Positions 1 to 7,503 of a stretch of 12,569 nt of DNA are shown one piece after another. The stretch lies in contig CAYPCN010000026.1 in NCBI GenBank assembly GCA_964409235.1, positions 1-12,569 of the forward strand. Direction: 5' to 3'. Origin of the DNA: CAINFV01 sp964409235 (GTDB taxonomy: Bacteria > Chlamydiota > Chlamydiia > Chlamydiales > FEN-1388). The translations under genes and the position numbers were made by a program. Positions within the stretch are counted from its first letter, which is position 1. Each line of letters opens with the position of its first letter. Under the pieces are notes generated by a model. It did no database searches, had not been told where the DNA came from, and saw only the letters and a list, made by a program, of their open reading frames with translations.

Positions 1-80
1 CCCGATACCATTAAGGCTGCTACCTTCCGGTCCTGACCTGGTTCAAGCCGTTGCACTCCGCGAGCTCCCCGGCACACTTC
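1..80 (-). ncRNA. ffs: Signal recognition particle RNA (4.5S type), 3' end cut by window edge
   Basis: Read on the minus strand, this stretch carries the invariant apical domain of bacterial SRP RNA: AACCAGGTCAGGACCGGAAG followed by GTAGCAGCC, at about positions 44-16. This is the Ffh-binding tetraloop (GGAA) with its asymmetric and symmetric internal loops. The RNA pairs with Ffh protein to target nascent membrane proteins to FtsY and the translocon. The 5' arm can be followed to about position 80. That end was set by analogy with the roughly 110-nt E. coli molecule, so it is approximate. The 3' arm should continue left of base 1. A TATAAC box at 105-100 is a possible -10 element, but I see no convincing -35. 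The apical motif is unmistakable; only the ends are uncertain. Confidence 0.93.
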
Positions 81-202
81 TAGAGCTCTTCAATGTGTGT
101 TATACGGAAGATGCCATCCCCTTTTTCTCGATTGGATTCTGAGAACTGATACCACTAGAAGCAGCTCTTATGCAAATCGTACAAAAAAGAGCAGTTTCTT
201 CG

Positions 203-892
203 CTACGTTTGAAATGCCGAGCCGGCTACCGCTTGTCGTTCGTGTTCGATGAGCGCCTTGTAGCAACTGGTGAAAAACAATCGCAGCGCGTGTTCTGCTT
301 GTATTCCCCGACGATCGCCTTCAACGATCAGCTGCGCGATACGACGACCGAGCTCTTCTTCCTCACTATCCCGAGGGCTTTGCAGCAGGTCCTCACTGGC
401 AGGATGTAATGACGGGGCTTTCTTTACCTTGGACAGCAACTTCTGCATCATGGCGAGCGCCGGCAGCGACTTCGGAATTCCGTCCAAGCGGGTGGTACGA
501 CCAGAATGCTCGACTTCCGTAGCTTTGATGTCATCCCACCGCTGCTCGACAGCCTTCGCACTGGTCAGTTTTTGCTCTTCATTGAAGATGTGTGGGTGGC
601 GACGAATCATCTTCAATGCCGCCTTTTGCAACGGCAGCGTCCACGAAAATCGATGCTCTTTCTCAGCAACTTTGGCTAAGAACAACGCTACGATCATGAC
701 ATCGCCAAGTTCATCGGCCTGCTTTTCGGAGTCGGTCTCATCGAGAGCGTCGATGAGCTCGCAAATCTCCTCTAAGACCATGTGAGAGAGTGAATGCACC
801 GTCTGTTCTTGATCCCAGGGACAGCCGTCAGGCCCAAGCAAACGATCAATAATAGCTACAAGATGTTGGAAATCGTTCTCTGAAGACATCAT
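203..892 (-). CDS. mazG: MazG-type nucleoside triphosphate pyrophosphohydrolase
   Basis: This 229-residue protein hydrolyses (d)NTPs to NMP plus PPi, cleaning damaged or surplus nucleotides from the cytoplasmic pool. The N-terminal half has the family hallmarks: GCPWDQEQT near residues 23-31, then the Mg-binding helix pair EEICE (E41, E42, E45) and DELGD (E61, D64). E. coli MazG is about 263 residues with two MazG domains. The second domain is present here as a helical region at about 175-220, but where the metal-binding EELGD would be expected the sequence reads EELGR. The C-terminal copy therefore probably lacks catalysis and serves structure or dimerisation. The ATG at 892 is preceded by GGAAGGA (908-902) with a 9-nt spacer; the gene stops with TAG. 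It is divergent from lon, and its own promoter is not obvious in the shared 145-nt intergenic space. Confidence 0.92.
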   Translation of the reverse strand: MMSSENDFQHLVAIIDRLLGPDGCPWDQEQTVHSLSHMVLEEICELIDALDETDSEKQADELGDVMIVALFLAKVAEKEHRFSWTLPLQKAALKMIRRHPHIFNEEQKLTSAKAVEQRWDDIKATEVEHSGRTTRLDGIPKSLPALAMMQKLLSKVKKAPSLHPASEDLLQSPRDSEEEELGRRIAQLIVEGDRRGIQAEHALRLFFTSCYKALIEHERQAVAGSAFQT

Positions 893-977
893 ACTTACCT
901 ATCCTTCCTTTGACCGCCCAGACGGAGATAGTTCTCTCGACTGAATTCCAGGGAACCGCGATATATTGGCCGCCGCG

Positions 978-1006
978 TTGTTTTTTTTTGGAATTCGGGA
1001 TAGTAT
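978..1006 (+). promoter_or_regulatory. Putative sigma-70-type promoter of lon
   Basis: TTGTTT (978-983) and TAGTAT (1001-1006) are separated by exactly 17 nt, a good vegetative promoter geometry. Transcription would begin near 1013, about 25 nt before the TTG start codon chosen for lon and downstream of the longer alternative start at 966. That is an argument against the longer start. A run of nine T (981-989) lies across the -35 element and the spacer. Confidence 0.5.
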
Positions 1007-1037
1007 ATCATACCTACTTTTTACCTATGAGGGACTT

Positions 1038-3527
1038 TTGGAGTACGACGAAGATCAAGATGTAGCGACTGAACTTGAAAATTCCGTATTAGATTCATTA
1101 GGACAAGGAAAACGGGGAAATCGCAAAAAGGAATTTCCATCACATTTATATATCTTCCCCGTCGTCCGCCGTCCCTTTTTCCCCGGCATGGCTGCTCCCG
1201 TCGTTATCGAGCCAGGCCCCTATTACGAAGCCTTGAAGGCCATCTCTAAATCCGACCAGAAATTCATCGGGATTGTGCTCACCAAAGATGAGAATGCCGA
1301 CATCTACAAAGTTGGGCTCAACGATTTGCACTCCATCGGGGTTGTTGCCCGCATCTTGAGAATCATCCCTATGGAACAGGGAGGAGCTCAGGTCATCCTA
1401 AGCATGGAAGGGAGGATGCGCATCCTTGGCCCCGTCTCACGCCGTCCCAAGGAGCTCGTCGCCAAAGTTTCCTACCATACTGACGACGTCGTTCTAACGA
1501 AAGAACTCAAAGCATATGCCATCAGCATCATCTCAACGATCAAAGACCTTCTCAAACTCAACCCCCTCTTCAAAGAGGAGCTCCAAATTTTTCTCAGCCA
1601 CTCAGATTTTACTGAGCCTGGCAAGCTGGCAGATTTTGCCGTTGCTCTCACCACAGCCAATCGCCATGAGCTGCAAGAGGTATTAGAAACGCTCATCATT
1701 CAGGATAGAATCGACAAAGCTCTCGTCCTGCTCAAAAAAGAAGTCGACCTCAGCCGCCTGCAGAATACGATTAACCAAAAAATTGAGTCGACCATTACAA
1801 AGACTCAAAAAGAGTTTTATCTCAGAGAACAACTGAAAACGATCAAGCGCGAACTGGGAATCGAAAAAGACGACAAGACAGTCGACCGAGAAAAATTTGA
1901 AGCCCGCCTCAAGGAGCGAACGATTCCTCCCGACGTTCAGAATACCATCAAAGAAGAGCTAGACAAGCTCGCCACACTTGAGCCCCAGTCACCCGAATAT
2001 GCCATGTGTCGCAATTATGTCGACTGGCTTACGATTACCCCATGGGGAATACGCTCTCTTGATGCTCACGATCTGCACACAGCCAATGAAATCCTTGAAA
2101 AAGAGCATTATGGCCTCAATGACATCAAGAAATGCATCCTTGAATTCATTGGTGTCTCCAAGCTCGCAGGCACCCTCAAAGGCACCATCCTCTGCTTCGT
2201 CGGCCCACCAGGAGTGGGGAAAACGAGCATCGGCAAAAGCATTGCTCACGCCCTGAACCGGAAATTCTTCCGGTTTTCTGTGGGAGGAATGCGTGACGAA
2301 GCTGAGATCAAAGGCCACCGGAGAACATATATCGGTGCCATGCCGGGGAAAATCATTCAAGCGCTGAAAAATTGTCAGACAATGAACCCAGTGATCATGC
2401 TCGATGAGGTGGACAAAATTGGTTCGAGTTACCAAGGAGACCCAGCCTCTGCTCTGCTCGAAGTCCTTGACCCAGAGCAAAACTGCGACTTTCTCGACCA
2501 CTATCTTGACGTTCGTTGCAACCTCTCCGACATCCTATTTATCGTCACGGCCAACGTCCTCGACACCATTCCTGAGCCACTTCTCGACCGAATGGAAATT
2601 TTGCGCCTCTCTGGCTACGTCATGGAGGAAAAACTCGAAATTGCCAAACGGTACCTCATTCCAAAGCAACGAAAAGCCGCGGGGTTGAAGGCCTCAGAAG
2701 TTCTCTTCACCACTCCGGCACTCAAAGAGCTCATTAACTCCTACGCTCGTGATGCTGGCGTCCGCACCTTAGAAAACAACATGAAAAAAATCCTGCGCAA
2801 GATTGCCGTCGAGTTTGTCCGCGACGAAGAGCAGCGAGCACAAAAAACTCACAAAAAGGTGGTGGCTAGGCCAAAACGAAAAAAGGCCGTCACACCTCAG
2901 TCATTGCAAGAGTTTCTCGGCAAGCCATTGTTTATCAGCGATCGATACTATGAGCAGACTCCTGTTGGAGTAGCCGTAGGCCTGGCGTGGACGTCACATG
3001 GCGGAGCGACACTCTATGTAGAGTCGATCAAGGTGAACGCTGAAAAGACAGATATGAAGCTCACTGGCCAAGCGGGACAGGTCATGAAGGAATCTTCAGA
3101 AATCGCCTGGACGTTTGTACATGGCTCCCTTCATAAATATGCCCCAGATCATACCTTTTTCGAAAAATCGCAAGTTCACATTCACATCCCAGAGGGAGCG
3201 ACGCCAAAAGATGGGCCATCAGCAGGCATTACGATGGTGACCTCTCTCATTTCCCTGTTGACCAACCTTCCTGTCCAGCCGGATATTGGGATGACGGGAG
3301 AGCTCACCTTGACTGGGAGGGTTTTGCCGATCGGTGGAGTCAAAGAAAAGCTGGTCGCCGCCAAGCGCTCGAACTTGAAAAAGGTGATCTTGCCGAAGGG
3401 AAACGTACGCGACATCGACGATCTTCCCCAACCCGTTCGCGACGGCATCGAATTGCACTTTGTCGAGCACTATGATGAAGTGTTTGCCATCGCCTTCCCA
3501 TCGCTTTCTTTAGGCCGGTCGCTATAG
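1038..3527 (+). CDS. lon: ATP-dependent Lon protease
   Basis: Lon is a cytoplasmic hexameric AAA+ protease that degrades misfolded and regulatory proteins. From TTG at 1038 it has 829 residues, close to known Lon lengths. Domains in order: an N-terminal substrate-binding LON domain (about 35-230), a coiled-coil region (about 230-300), the AAA+ module with Walker A GPPGVGKTS near residue 389 and Walker B VIMLDEVDK near 453, and the C-terminal protease domain. The catalytic dyad is Ser728 in PKDGPSAG and Lys771 in GVKEK, matching E. coli S679/K722. The frame is open upstream to TTG 966 (853 residues). I prefer 1038 because GAGG (1029-1032) lies 5 nt before it and the likely promoter overlaps the longer version. 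A basic stretch between the AAA+ and protease domains (about 615-635) is rich in Lys and Arg. Stop is TAG, 14 nt before the next gene, so co-transcription is likely. Confidence 0.96.
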   Translation: MEYDEDQDVATELENSVLDSLGQGKRGNRKKEFPSHLYIFPVVRRPFFPGMAAPVVIEPGPYYEALKAISKSDQKFIGIVLTKDENADIYKVGLNDLHSIGVVARILRIIPMEQGGAQVILSMEGRMRILGPVSRRPKELVAKVSYHTDDVVLTKELKAYAISIISTIKDLLKLNPLFKEELQIFLSHSDFTEPGKLADFAVALTTANRHELQEVLETLIIQDRIDKALVLLKKEVDLSRLQNTINQKIESTITKTQKEFYLREQLKTIKRELGIEKDDKTVDREKFEARLKERTIPPDVQNTIKEELDKLATLEPQSPEYAMCRNYVDWLTITPWGIRSLDAHDLHTANEILEKEHYGLNDIKKCILEFIGVSKLAGTLKGTILCFVGPPGVGKTSIGKSIAHALNRKFFRFSVGGMRDEAEIKGHRRTYIGAMPGKIIQALKNCQTMNPVIMLDEVDKIGSSYQGDPASALLEVLDPEQNCDFLDHYLDVRCNLSDILFIVTANVLDTIPEPLLDRMEILRLSGYVMEEKLEIAKRYLIPKQRKAAGLKASEVLFTTPALKELINSYARDAGVRTLENNMKKILRKIAVEFVRDEEQRAQKTHKKVVARPKRKKAVTPQSLQEFLGKPLFISDRYYEQTPVGVAVGLAWTSHGGATLYVESIKVNAEKTDMKLTGQAGQVMKESSEIAWTFVHGSLHKYAPDHTFFEKSQVHIHIPEGATPKDGPSAGITMVTSLISLLTNLPVQPDIGMTGELTLTGRVLPIGGVKEKLVAAKRSNLKKVILPKGNVRDIDDLPQPVRDGIELHFVEHYDEVFAIAFPSLSLGRSL

Positions 3528-3541
3528 CAAGGACACATGTC

Positions 3542-4129
3542 ATGCGTTATCCACAGGAATCTTGGAAGGTTTTTTCAAAGACAAAAATCGTGCCTCCAGA
3601 TGGCATCTCAACGATTCTCATGCCGTTGAGGAAAGCGGGTAAGACTCTTGCTACGTTGAACGGATCTTTTGATCTCCTCCATGCAGGGCATCTCCACATT
3701 CTCTACGAAGCTTCCCAGGTTGCTGACATCCTCGTGGTCGCTCTCAATACTGATGCGTCGGTGAAACGCTACAAAAGCCCATCGCGGCCCATCATCCCTT
3801 TGGACCAGCGCATGGAAATGGTCGCTGCGCTTGGCATGGTTGATTATGTCACGTGGTTCGATCAAGATGATCCTTGCGATCTTCTTCGCCTCCTTCGACC
3901 TGATGTCCATGTGAATGGCGCAGAATATGGACACAATTGCATCGAAGCTGACATAGTTCGGGAATATGGGGGGACGCTTCACCTCGTTGATCGCATCCCA
4001 GGTCTTGCAACATCTGAGATTCTTTCCACTCTTAGGAACGTATGCGAAGAATATGGACCTCAACTGACAGACACCTCATCGACCGCTGCTGCCAAGAGCT
4101 CACAAGCCACGAGATCCCCCATTCGGTAG
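3542..4129 (+). CDS. rfaE2: D-glycero-beta-D-manno-heptose 1-phosphate adenylyltransferase (ADP-heptose synthase domain)
   Basis: This 195-residue nucleotidyltransferase corresponds to the C-terminal half of bifunctional HldE/RfaE. It joins heptose 1-phosphate and ATP to make ADP-heptose for the lipopolysaccharide inner core. The cytidylyltransferase-like fold is shown by NGSFDLLHAGHL with the H47-x-G-H50 catalytic motif, and by TSEILSTLR near residue 160 in place of the usual ISST(x)IR motif. The sugar kinase half is absent, as in organisms that split hldA and hldC. AAGGA (3529-3533) sits 8 nt before the ATG. The last 29 codons overlap the rhomboid gene in another frame, and the Ser/Thr/Ala-rich tail there is unlikely to be part of the fold. 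A glycerol-3-phosphate or related cytidylyltransferase is the main alternative, but length and motifs fit the heptose enzyme best. Confidence 0.85.
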   Translation: MRYPQESWKVFSKTKIVPPDGISTILMPLRKAGKTLATLNGSFDLLHAGHLHILYEASQVADILVVALNTDASVKRYKSPSRPIIPLDQRMEMVAALGMVDYVTWFDQDDPCDLLRLLRPDVHVNGAEYGHNCIEADIVREYGGTLHLVDRIPGLATSEILSTLRNVCEEYGPQLTDTSSTAAAKSSQATRSPIR

Positions 4130-5214
4130 ACAGCGAAAAAGATCTCGACTGGAGTAGTGATTCGTATGGCACCGTGTTTTTTTCTATTTGGGCGCATAAC
4201 GATACCGATGTAGAACGCGCTAAAGGCCTCCTCTCACGGCTTTCTGAGACAGAAGGAGCCCCTCCTGTGATTCCCAATGCCTCTGTGAATACGCCCTTGA
4301 AACAGTTCCTCTGCCAGAAATTTCATTGCTCTTTTGATACAAAACCCGCCCGGAACCAACTGTCTCGGTATGCGACGATACTGTTGGTGCTTCTGTGCAC
4401 CTTTCTCCTCGGCCTTGAATATCGCGAATACAAAGCCGACCCTAACCGTCCCCTTGCTCCTAAAGCGCCCTCTACACATGTCCAGGAGATGTTGTTATTT
4501 GATTACCCCTCTGTGGCCGCCCTCGCAAACACATTGCTCCAAGAGTATGGCCCTGAAAGCCTCGACCCCGTATCAAAACTCAACGAAGAAGGGAAGGCCC
4601 TACGCCGTCTTTTTCTTACAACACCGTATTGGGGCGGATTCTATACAGAAGCCGTGGTTCGGGTTTCTCAGAGGGACTTCATTCCTACGCCGTCGATTTC
4701 TCCATCGCTCCTTGGAGAGCGCATTCGAGCAGGAGAGATCTGGCGCCTGGTGACACCAGCTTTCCTCCATGTCAACCTTTTGCACCTCCTCATAAACATG
4801 ACCTGGCTCATCGCCCTCGGAAGCCAAATTGAGCGCAAGATACCGCTCTTCCGCTACTTGCTGCTCATCGTGCTTTTTGCGGTTGTGTCCAACTCTGCGC
4901 AGTACCTGATGTCTGGCGCTAATTTCGTGGGATTTTCTGGCGTTATCTGCGGCATGGTTGGCTTTATCGCCGCTCGCCAACGCACCGCCCCTTGGGAAGG
5001 GTATATATTCAGCCAATGGCTATACTCATCGGTGCTGTTTTTCATTTGGGCGCTTGTAGCTATGTCAGTTGTCTTTTTTTGCATTGAAACCTACCTGCAC
5101 ATTTCCGTCCCCATCGGTTTGGCCAATACAGCCCACCTGTCTGGGCTTGCAACAGGCTTACTAGCTGGGAATATGCAATGGTTTCGCATGACGCGCTACG
5201 CAAATGAGCTCTAA
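4042..5214 (+). CDS. Rhomboid-family intramembrane serine protease (GlpG-like)
   Basis: This 390-residue polytopic inner-membrane protein cleaves transmembrane segments of client proteins. Residues 1-75 form a soluble alpha/beta domain resembling the cytoplasmic N-terminal domain of GlpG (VFFSIWAHN followed by a DVERAKGLLSRL helix). A first membrane segment follows at about 109-126, then a roughly 110-residue extramembrane region, then the rhomboid core. Core motifs are the GEIWRLVTPAFLHVNLLHLL loop and helix, the nucleophile Ser299 in GFSGVICG, and the partner His365 in NTAHLSGLATG. The catalytic pair is therefore intact. The start overlaps rfaE2 by 88 nt. I keep ATG 4042 because AGGA (4034-4037) precedes it and the GlpG-like domain needs these residues. 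Substrates cannot be told from the sequence. Confidence 0.9.
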   Translation: MRRIWTSTDRHLIDRCCQELTSHEIPHSVDSEKDLDWSSDSYGTVFFSIWAHNDTDVERAKGLLSRLSETEGAPPVIPNASVNTPLKQFLCQKFHCSFDTKPARNQLSRYATILLVLLCTFLLGLEYREYKADPNRPLAPKAPSTHVQEMLLFDYPSVAALANTLLQEYGPESLDPVSKLNEEGKALRRLFLTTPYWGGFYTEAVVRVSQRDFIPTPSISPSLLGERIRAGEIWRLVTPAFLHVNLLHLLINMTWLIALGSQIERKIPLFRYLLLIVLFAVVSNSAQYLMSGANFVGFSGVICGMVGFIAARQRTAPWEGYIFSQWLYSSVLFFIWALVAMSVVFFCIETYLHISVPIGLANTAHLSGLATGLLAGNMQWFRMTRYANEL

Positions 5215-5289
5215 ACAAAACAAATCAATGTGGTATAGGTTACATATGTTTCGAATCATTGGGCACGTTCGATAAAAGGAGGATGGCCT

Positions 5290-5934
5290 ATGTTGGATGA
5301 CTTTCGCCAAGAAAAGCAAGAACAACCCTTAGACCCGCTGTCGGAAGGATCCCCTCTCCCATGGGGCAAAAAAATAGGGCTTCTATGTTTTGCTATTGCA
5401 TTGATCGGTCTTTTTATCTTTTTCACCAGCGACACTTGAAGTTCTGATTCCAAAGGCTATAAAGAGCGCGCTGCTACGGCGCACGCAGTGGAGCAGCTGA
5501 AAATCCGCCTCTCAGATCTGGAGCAACGCATTCCAGCTCGCACCTACGCAACAGCATCTCCTGCAGTACCCTCTGAGCCGACCGAACCCGATGCTGTACT
5601 AGCATCGAGTGCTCCTGCCATGGCAAACTTAAAATCCCTCATCGAACAAGAGCTGCAAGAGACTGCCATTGCGTCTACCCAAGCGTCGCATAGTGGCACC
5701 GCAAAAGCAGAGACGCCCGCGACAGCACAAGCGCAAGCCAAAAAACAGCCGACAAAGAACGATGGGAAGCAGACGTACGTTGTGAAAAAAGGGGATACCC
5801 TTTCAAAGATTGCGCAGCAGTTCTACGGATCTCCCAAAAAATGGCGGCGCATTGTAGAAGCGAACAAAGACAAACTTGGACAAAGCCAAATACTCAAAGC
5901 TGGGATGACATTGGTTATTCCGCAGGAAAACTAA
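5290..5934 (+). pseudogene. Membrane-anchored LysM protein interrupted by an in-frame TGA
   Basis: AAGGAGG (5276-5282) lies 7 nt before ATG 5290, an ideal start. The frame encodes an acidic N-terminus and a single membrane helix (about residues 28-45, GLLCFAIALIGLFIFF), then meets TGA at 5437-5439 (codon 50). The same frame then continues open to TAA at 5934: a possible coiled coil (EQLKIRLSDLEQR), an Ala/Thr/Pro/Gln-rich linker, and a C-terminal LysM domain of about 50 residues (QTYVVKKGDTLSKIAQQFYG ... GMTLVIP). Read through, it is 214 codons with a normal layout: inner-membrane anchor, periplasmic linker, glycan-binding LysM. The downstream part could start at GTG 5488 but has no ribosome binding site. 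TGA is used as a normal stop elsewhere in the window, so code reassignment is unlikely. Options are a nonsense mutation, read-through, or a sequence error. Confidence 0.8.
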
Positions 5935-5941
5935 GAATATA

Positions 5942-6023
5942 TGCCCGGGAAAGGACTCGAACCTTCATACCTTTCGGCACCAGATCCTAAGTCTGGCGTG
6001 TCTGCCAATTCCACCACCCGGGC
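5942..6023 (-). tRNA. tRNA-Leu (anticodon UAG)
   Basis: On the minus strand the acceptor stem GCCCGGG pairs with CCCGGGC and is followed by discriminator A. The anticodon stem CCAGA/TCTGG encloses loop CTTAGGA with anticodon TAG. A long variable arm (TGCCGAAAGGTA) marks a class II tRNA, and the T arm GAAGG-TTCGAGT-CCTTC is perfect. CCA is not encoded. It decodes CUA and related Leu codons. The gene is convergent with the LysM gene, only 7 nt beyond its stop. Confidence 0.97.
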
Positions 6024-6039
6024 ACGTTCTGTGACATTT

Positions 6040-6065
6040 CCCCCATCTGAAGGTGGGGGCTTTCT
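6040..6065 (+). terminator. Possible terminator hairpin
   Basis: CCCCCATC and GGTGGGGG form an 8-bp stem (one T-G pair) around a TGAA loop. On the plus strand it is followed by CTTTCT, a short imperfect T tract. It could end plus-strand transcription from the LysM gene after it runs antisense through the tRNA. It also lies about 17 nt upstream of the tRNA 5' end, so a role in the tRNA leader cannot be excluded. Confidence 0.4.
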
Positions 6066-6070
6066 AAGGA

Positions 6071-6174
6071 CCTAAACCCACGATACAATGTCCTGGAGCT
6101 GGTAAGAACAAAAGTACCATCACGTCTAACGAACTGGTGGGCAAGCTTAGACTTTTAATGGTACCGAGTTTAGG
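6071..6174. repeat. Nested inverted repeats, possible structured RNA or small palindromic element
   Basis: Three inverted pairs are nested in order. CCTAAAC (6071-6077) pairs with GTTTAGG (6168-6174). GTACCAT (6114-6120) pairs with ATGGTAC (6158-6164). GTCTAA (6124-6129) pairs with TTAGAC (6147-6152). The apical loop is 17 nt. The inner two pairs form an interrupted hairpin with small internal loops. No protein is convincing across it. It sits in the gene-poor stretch between the tRNA and the Nudix gene. It may be an untranslated RNA, a leader structure or a decayed mobile element; I do not recognise a family. Confidence 0.45.
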
Positions 6175-6350
6175 ATATCGAAACTTTAATGAAAAGAGCG
6201 CCTACCATAAGCCATTTGCGATGTGCCTTTTGGAGGATAGAGTAGGATCTTTTTGGCCGAATCCACCCAAAAATCCCCCTCATCTCCTCTAAAAATCCAC
6301 ATCGCAAACAGCTCAACCATCCCATCTATGAGGCGCATAAGGAGCATCCC

Positions 6351-6842
6351 GTGCAAGACGCAGCTCTCGCCATTGTGGTATCACCACAAAACCAAGTCCT
6401 CCTCGTTCAACGGAAAGATGTCCCTGTCTGGGTTTTACCGGGAGGGGGCATTGAAGACGCTGAATCACCTGAGATTACGGCTGTGCGCGAGACGTTCGAA
6501 GAGAGCGGATTGGCCATTGAAGTCATCGATCACGTGGCGACCTATTTCCCTAAGAACAAGCTCAGCTCGACGACCCATCTCTTCTTATGTCAACCGACCG
6601 GCACAACTGAGATGAAGATCCAGGACAAAGAGATCGCTGCCGCGCAATTCTTTTCCACGTCCGCATTACCTCCAACGCTGTTTCCCTTGCACAAAACTTT
6701 CATCCATGAATGGAAATCTGCTCCAATGATCCCTATTGTTAGAGTGCTGACCGAAGTCTCCTATCCTGCTCTCTTTCGGCTTTTCCTCTCCCACCCGTGG
6801 TGGACAATGCGGTATCTCTGGACGAGATATCGCCATGACTAA
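6351..6842 (+). CDS. Nudix hydrolase
   Basis: This 163-residue protein contains a complete Nudix box, GGGIEDAESPEITAV followed by RETFEESGL at about residues 27-50. It fits GX5EX7REUXEEXGU exactly, with the metal-binding REXXEE glutamates intact. Such enzymes hydrolyse nucleoside diphosphates linked to another moiety, for example oxidised nucleotides or nucleotide sugars; the substrate cannot be told here. The C-terminal 50 residues are aromatic- and Arg-rich (HPWWTMRYLWTRYRHD) and may contact membrane or nucleic acid. GTG 6351 is the start, with AAGGAG (6339-6344) six nt upstream. The frame is open for 35 further codons upstream, to a TAG at 6243-6245, but offers no ATG, GTG or TTG there. 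Confidence 0.87.
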   Translation: MQDAALAIVVSPQNQVLLVQRKDVPVWVLPGGGIEDAESPEITAVRETFEESGLAIEVIDHVATYFPKNKLSSTTHLFLCQPTGTTEMKIQDKEIAAAQFFSTSALPPTLFPLHKTFIHEWKSAPMIPIVRVLTEVSYPALFRLFLSHPWWTMRYLWTRYRHD

Positions 6843-6923
6843 AGAACCGAATTTTAGGGATAATGTTTTTCCTTCCTCGTGTATGATTGAAGAAAAACAC
6901 GCAACAGATAAAAGGAACGTCGC

Positions 6924-7487
6924 ATGGTCTGTTCTGATGCCTGGATCCTGAAGATGTGTAAAGAAAAGCAGATGATTGATCCTTTCGTCGATCATCTGGT
7001 CCGTTATAACGAAGAGGGAAACAAAGTCGTCAGCTATGGCCTGTCGAGTTTTGGCTATGACCTTCGCGTCGCTGATGAGTTCAAAATTTTTACCGACGTC
7101 TACAACTGCCTTGTCGACCCCAAACAGTTTAAAGATGACGCCTTTGTCTCTGTCCAGGCCAAAGAGTGCATCATTCCTCCTAACTCCTTTGCCCTCGCGC
7201 GCAGCGTTGAATACTTTCGCATTCCACGCACCGCCCTCGCCTTTTGCATCGGCAAGTCGACGTATGCACGTTGTGGCATCATCGTCAACGTCACGCCATT
7301 CGAACCGGAGTGGGAGGGGTTTGTAACCATAGAAATTTCGAATACAACGCCTCTACCAGCGAAGATCTACGCGAACGAAGGTATCGCTCAAGTGGTCTTC
7401 TTTGAAGGTGAGGCGTGTATGACCTCCTACGCTGATCGAGGGGGCAAATACATGTTTCAAAAGGGCATCGTTGGCCCCTCGGTATAA
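6924..7487 (+). CDS. dcd: dCTP deaminase
   Basis: This 187-residue trimeric cytoplasmic enzyme deaminates dCTP to dUTP, feeding dTMP synthesis through dUTPase. The trimeric dUTPase-like fold is visible: YGLSSFGYDLRV near residue 38, the substrate-binding signature GKSTYARCGIIVNVTPFEPE with the catalytic Glu in PFEPEWEG (about 115-130), EGIAQVVFFEG, and a C-terminal flap DRGGKYMFQKGI. The length matches the family (E. coli 193). AAGGA (6912-6916) lies 7 nt before the ATG. It sits just after the Nudix gene and before a chain of membrane protein genes, probably in one transcript. Confidence 0.93.
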   Translation: MVCSDAWILKMCKEKQMIDPFVDHLVRYNEEGNKVVSYGLSSFGYDLRVADEFKIFTDVYNCLVDPKQFKDDAFVSVQAKECIIPPNSFALARSVEYFRIPRTALAFCIGKSTYARCGIIVNVTPFEPEWEGFVTIEISNTTPLPAKIYANEGIAQVVFFEGEACMTSYADRGGKYMFQKGIVGPSV

Positions 7488-7503
7488 GTGACATTGTACT
7501 ACC

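Noticed and set aside
1989..2501. 170-codon minus-strand frame inside lon
   Set aside because: It is antisense to the conserved AAA+ domain, whose coding is certain; the product has no family features.
5437..5439. TGA reassigned as a sense codon, or selenocysteine
   Set aside because: TGA serves as the normal stop of two genes (7834-7836 and 9114-9116), and no selenocysteine-type stem-loop or enzyme context is seen after it.
5942..6023. tRNA-Leu as an integration site for a mobile element
   Set aside because: No integrase gene and no second copy of the tRNA 3' end are visible in the window.
6253..6615. 120-codon plus-strand frame starting with TTG before the Nudix gene
   Set aside because: It overlaps the Nudix gene out of frame and its composition (Ser, Arg, Pro) is typical of a shadow frame, despite a GGAT-containing stretch upstream.
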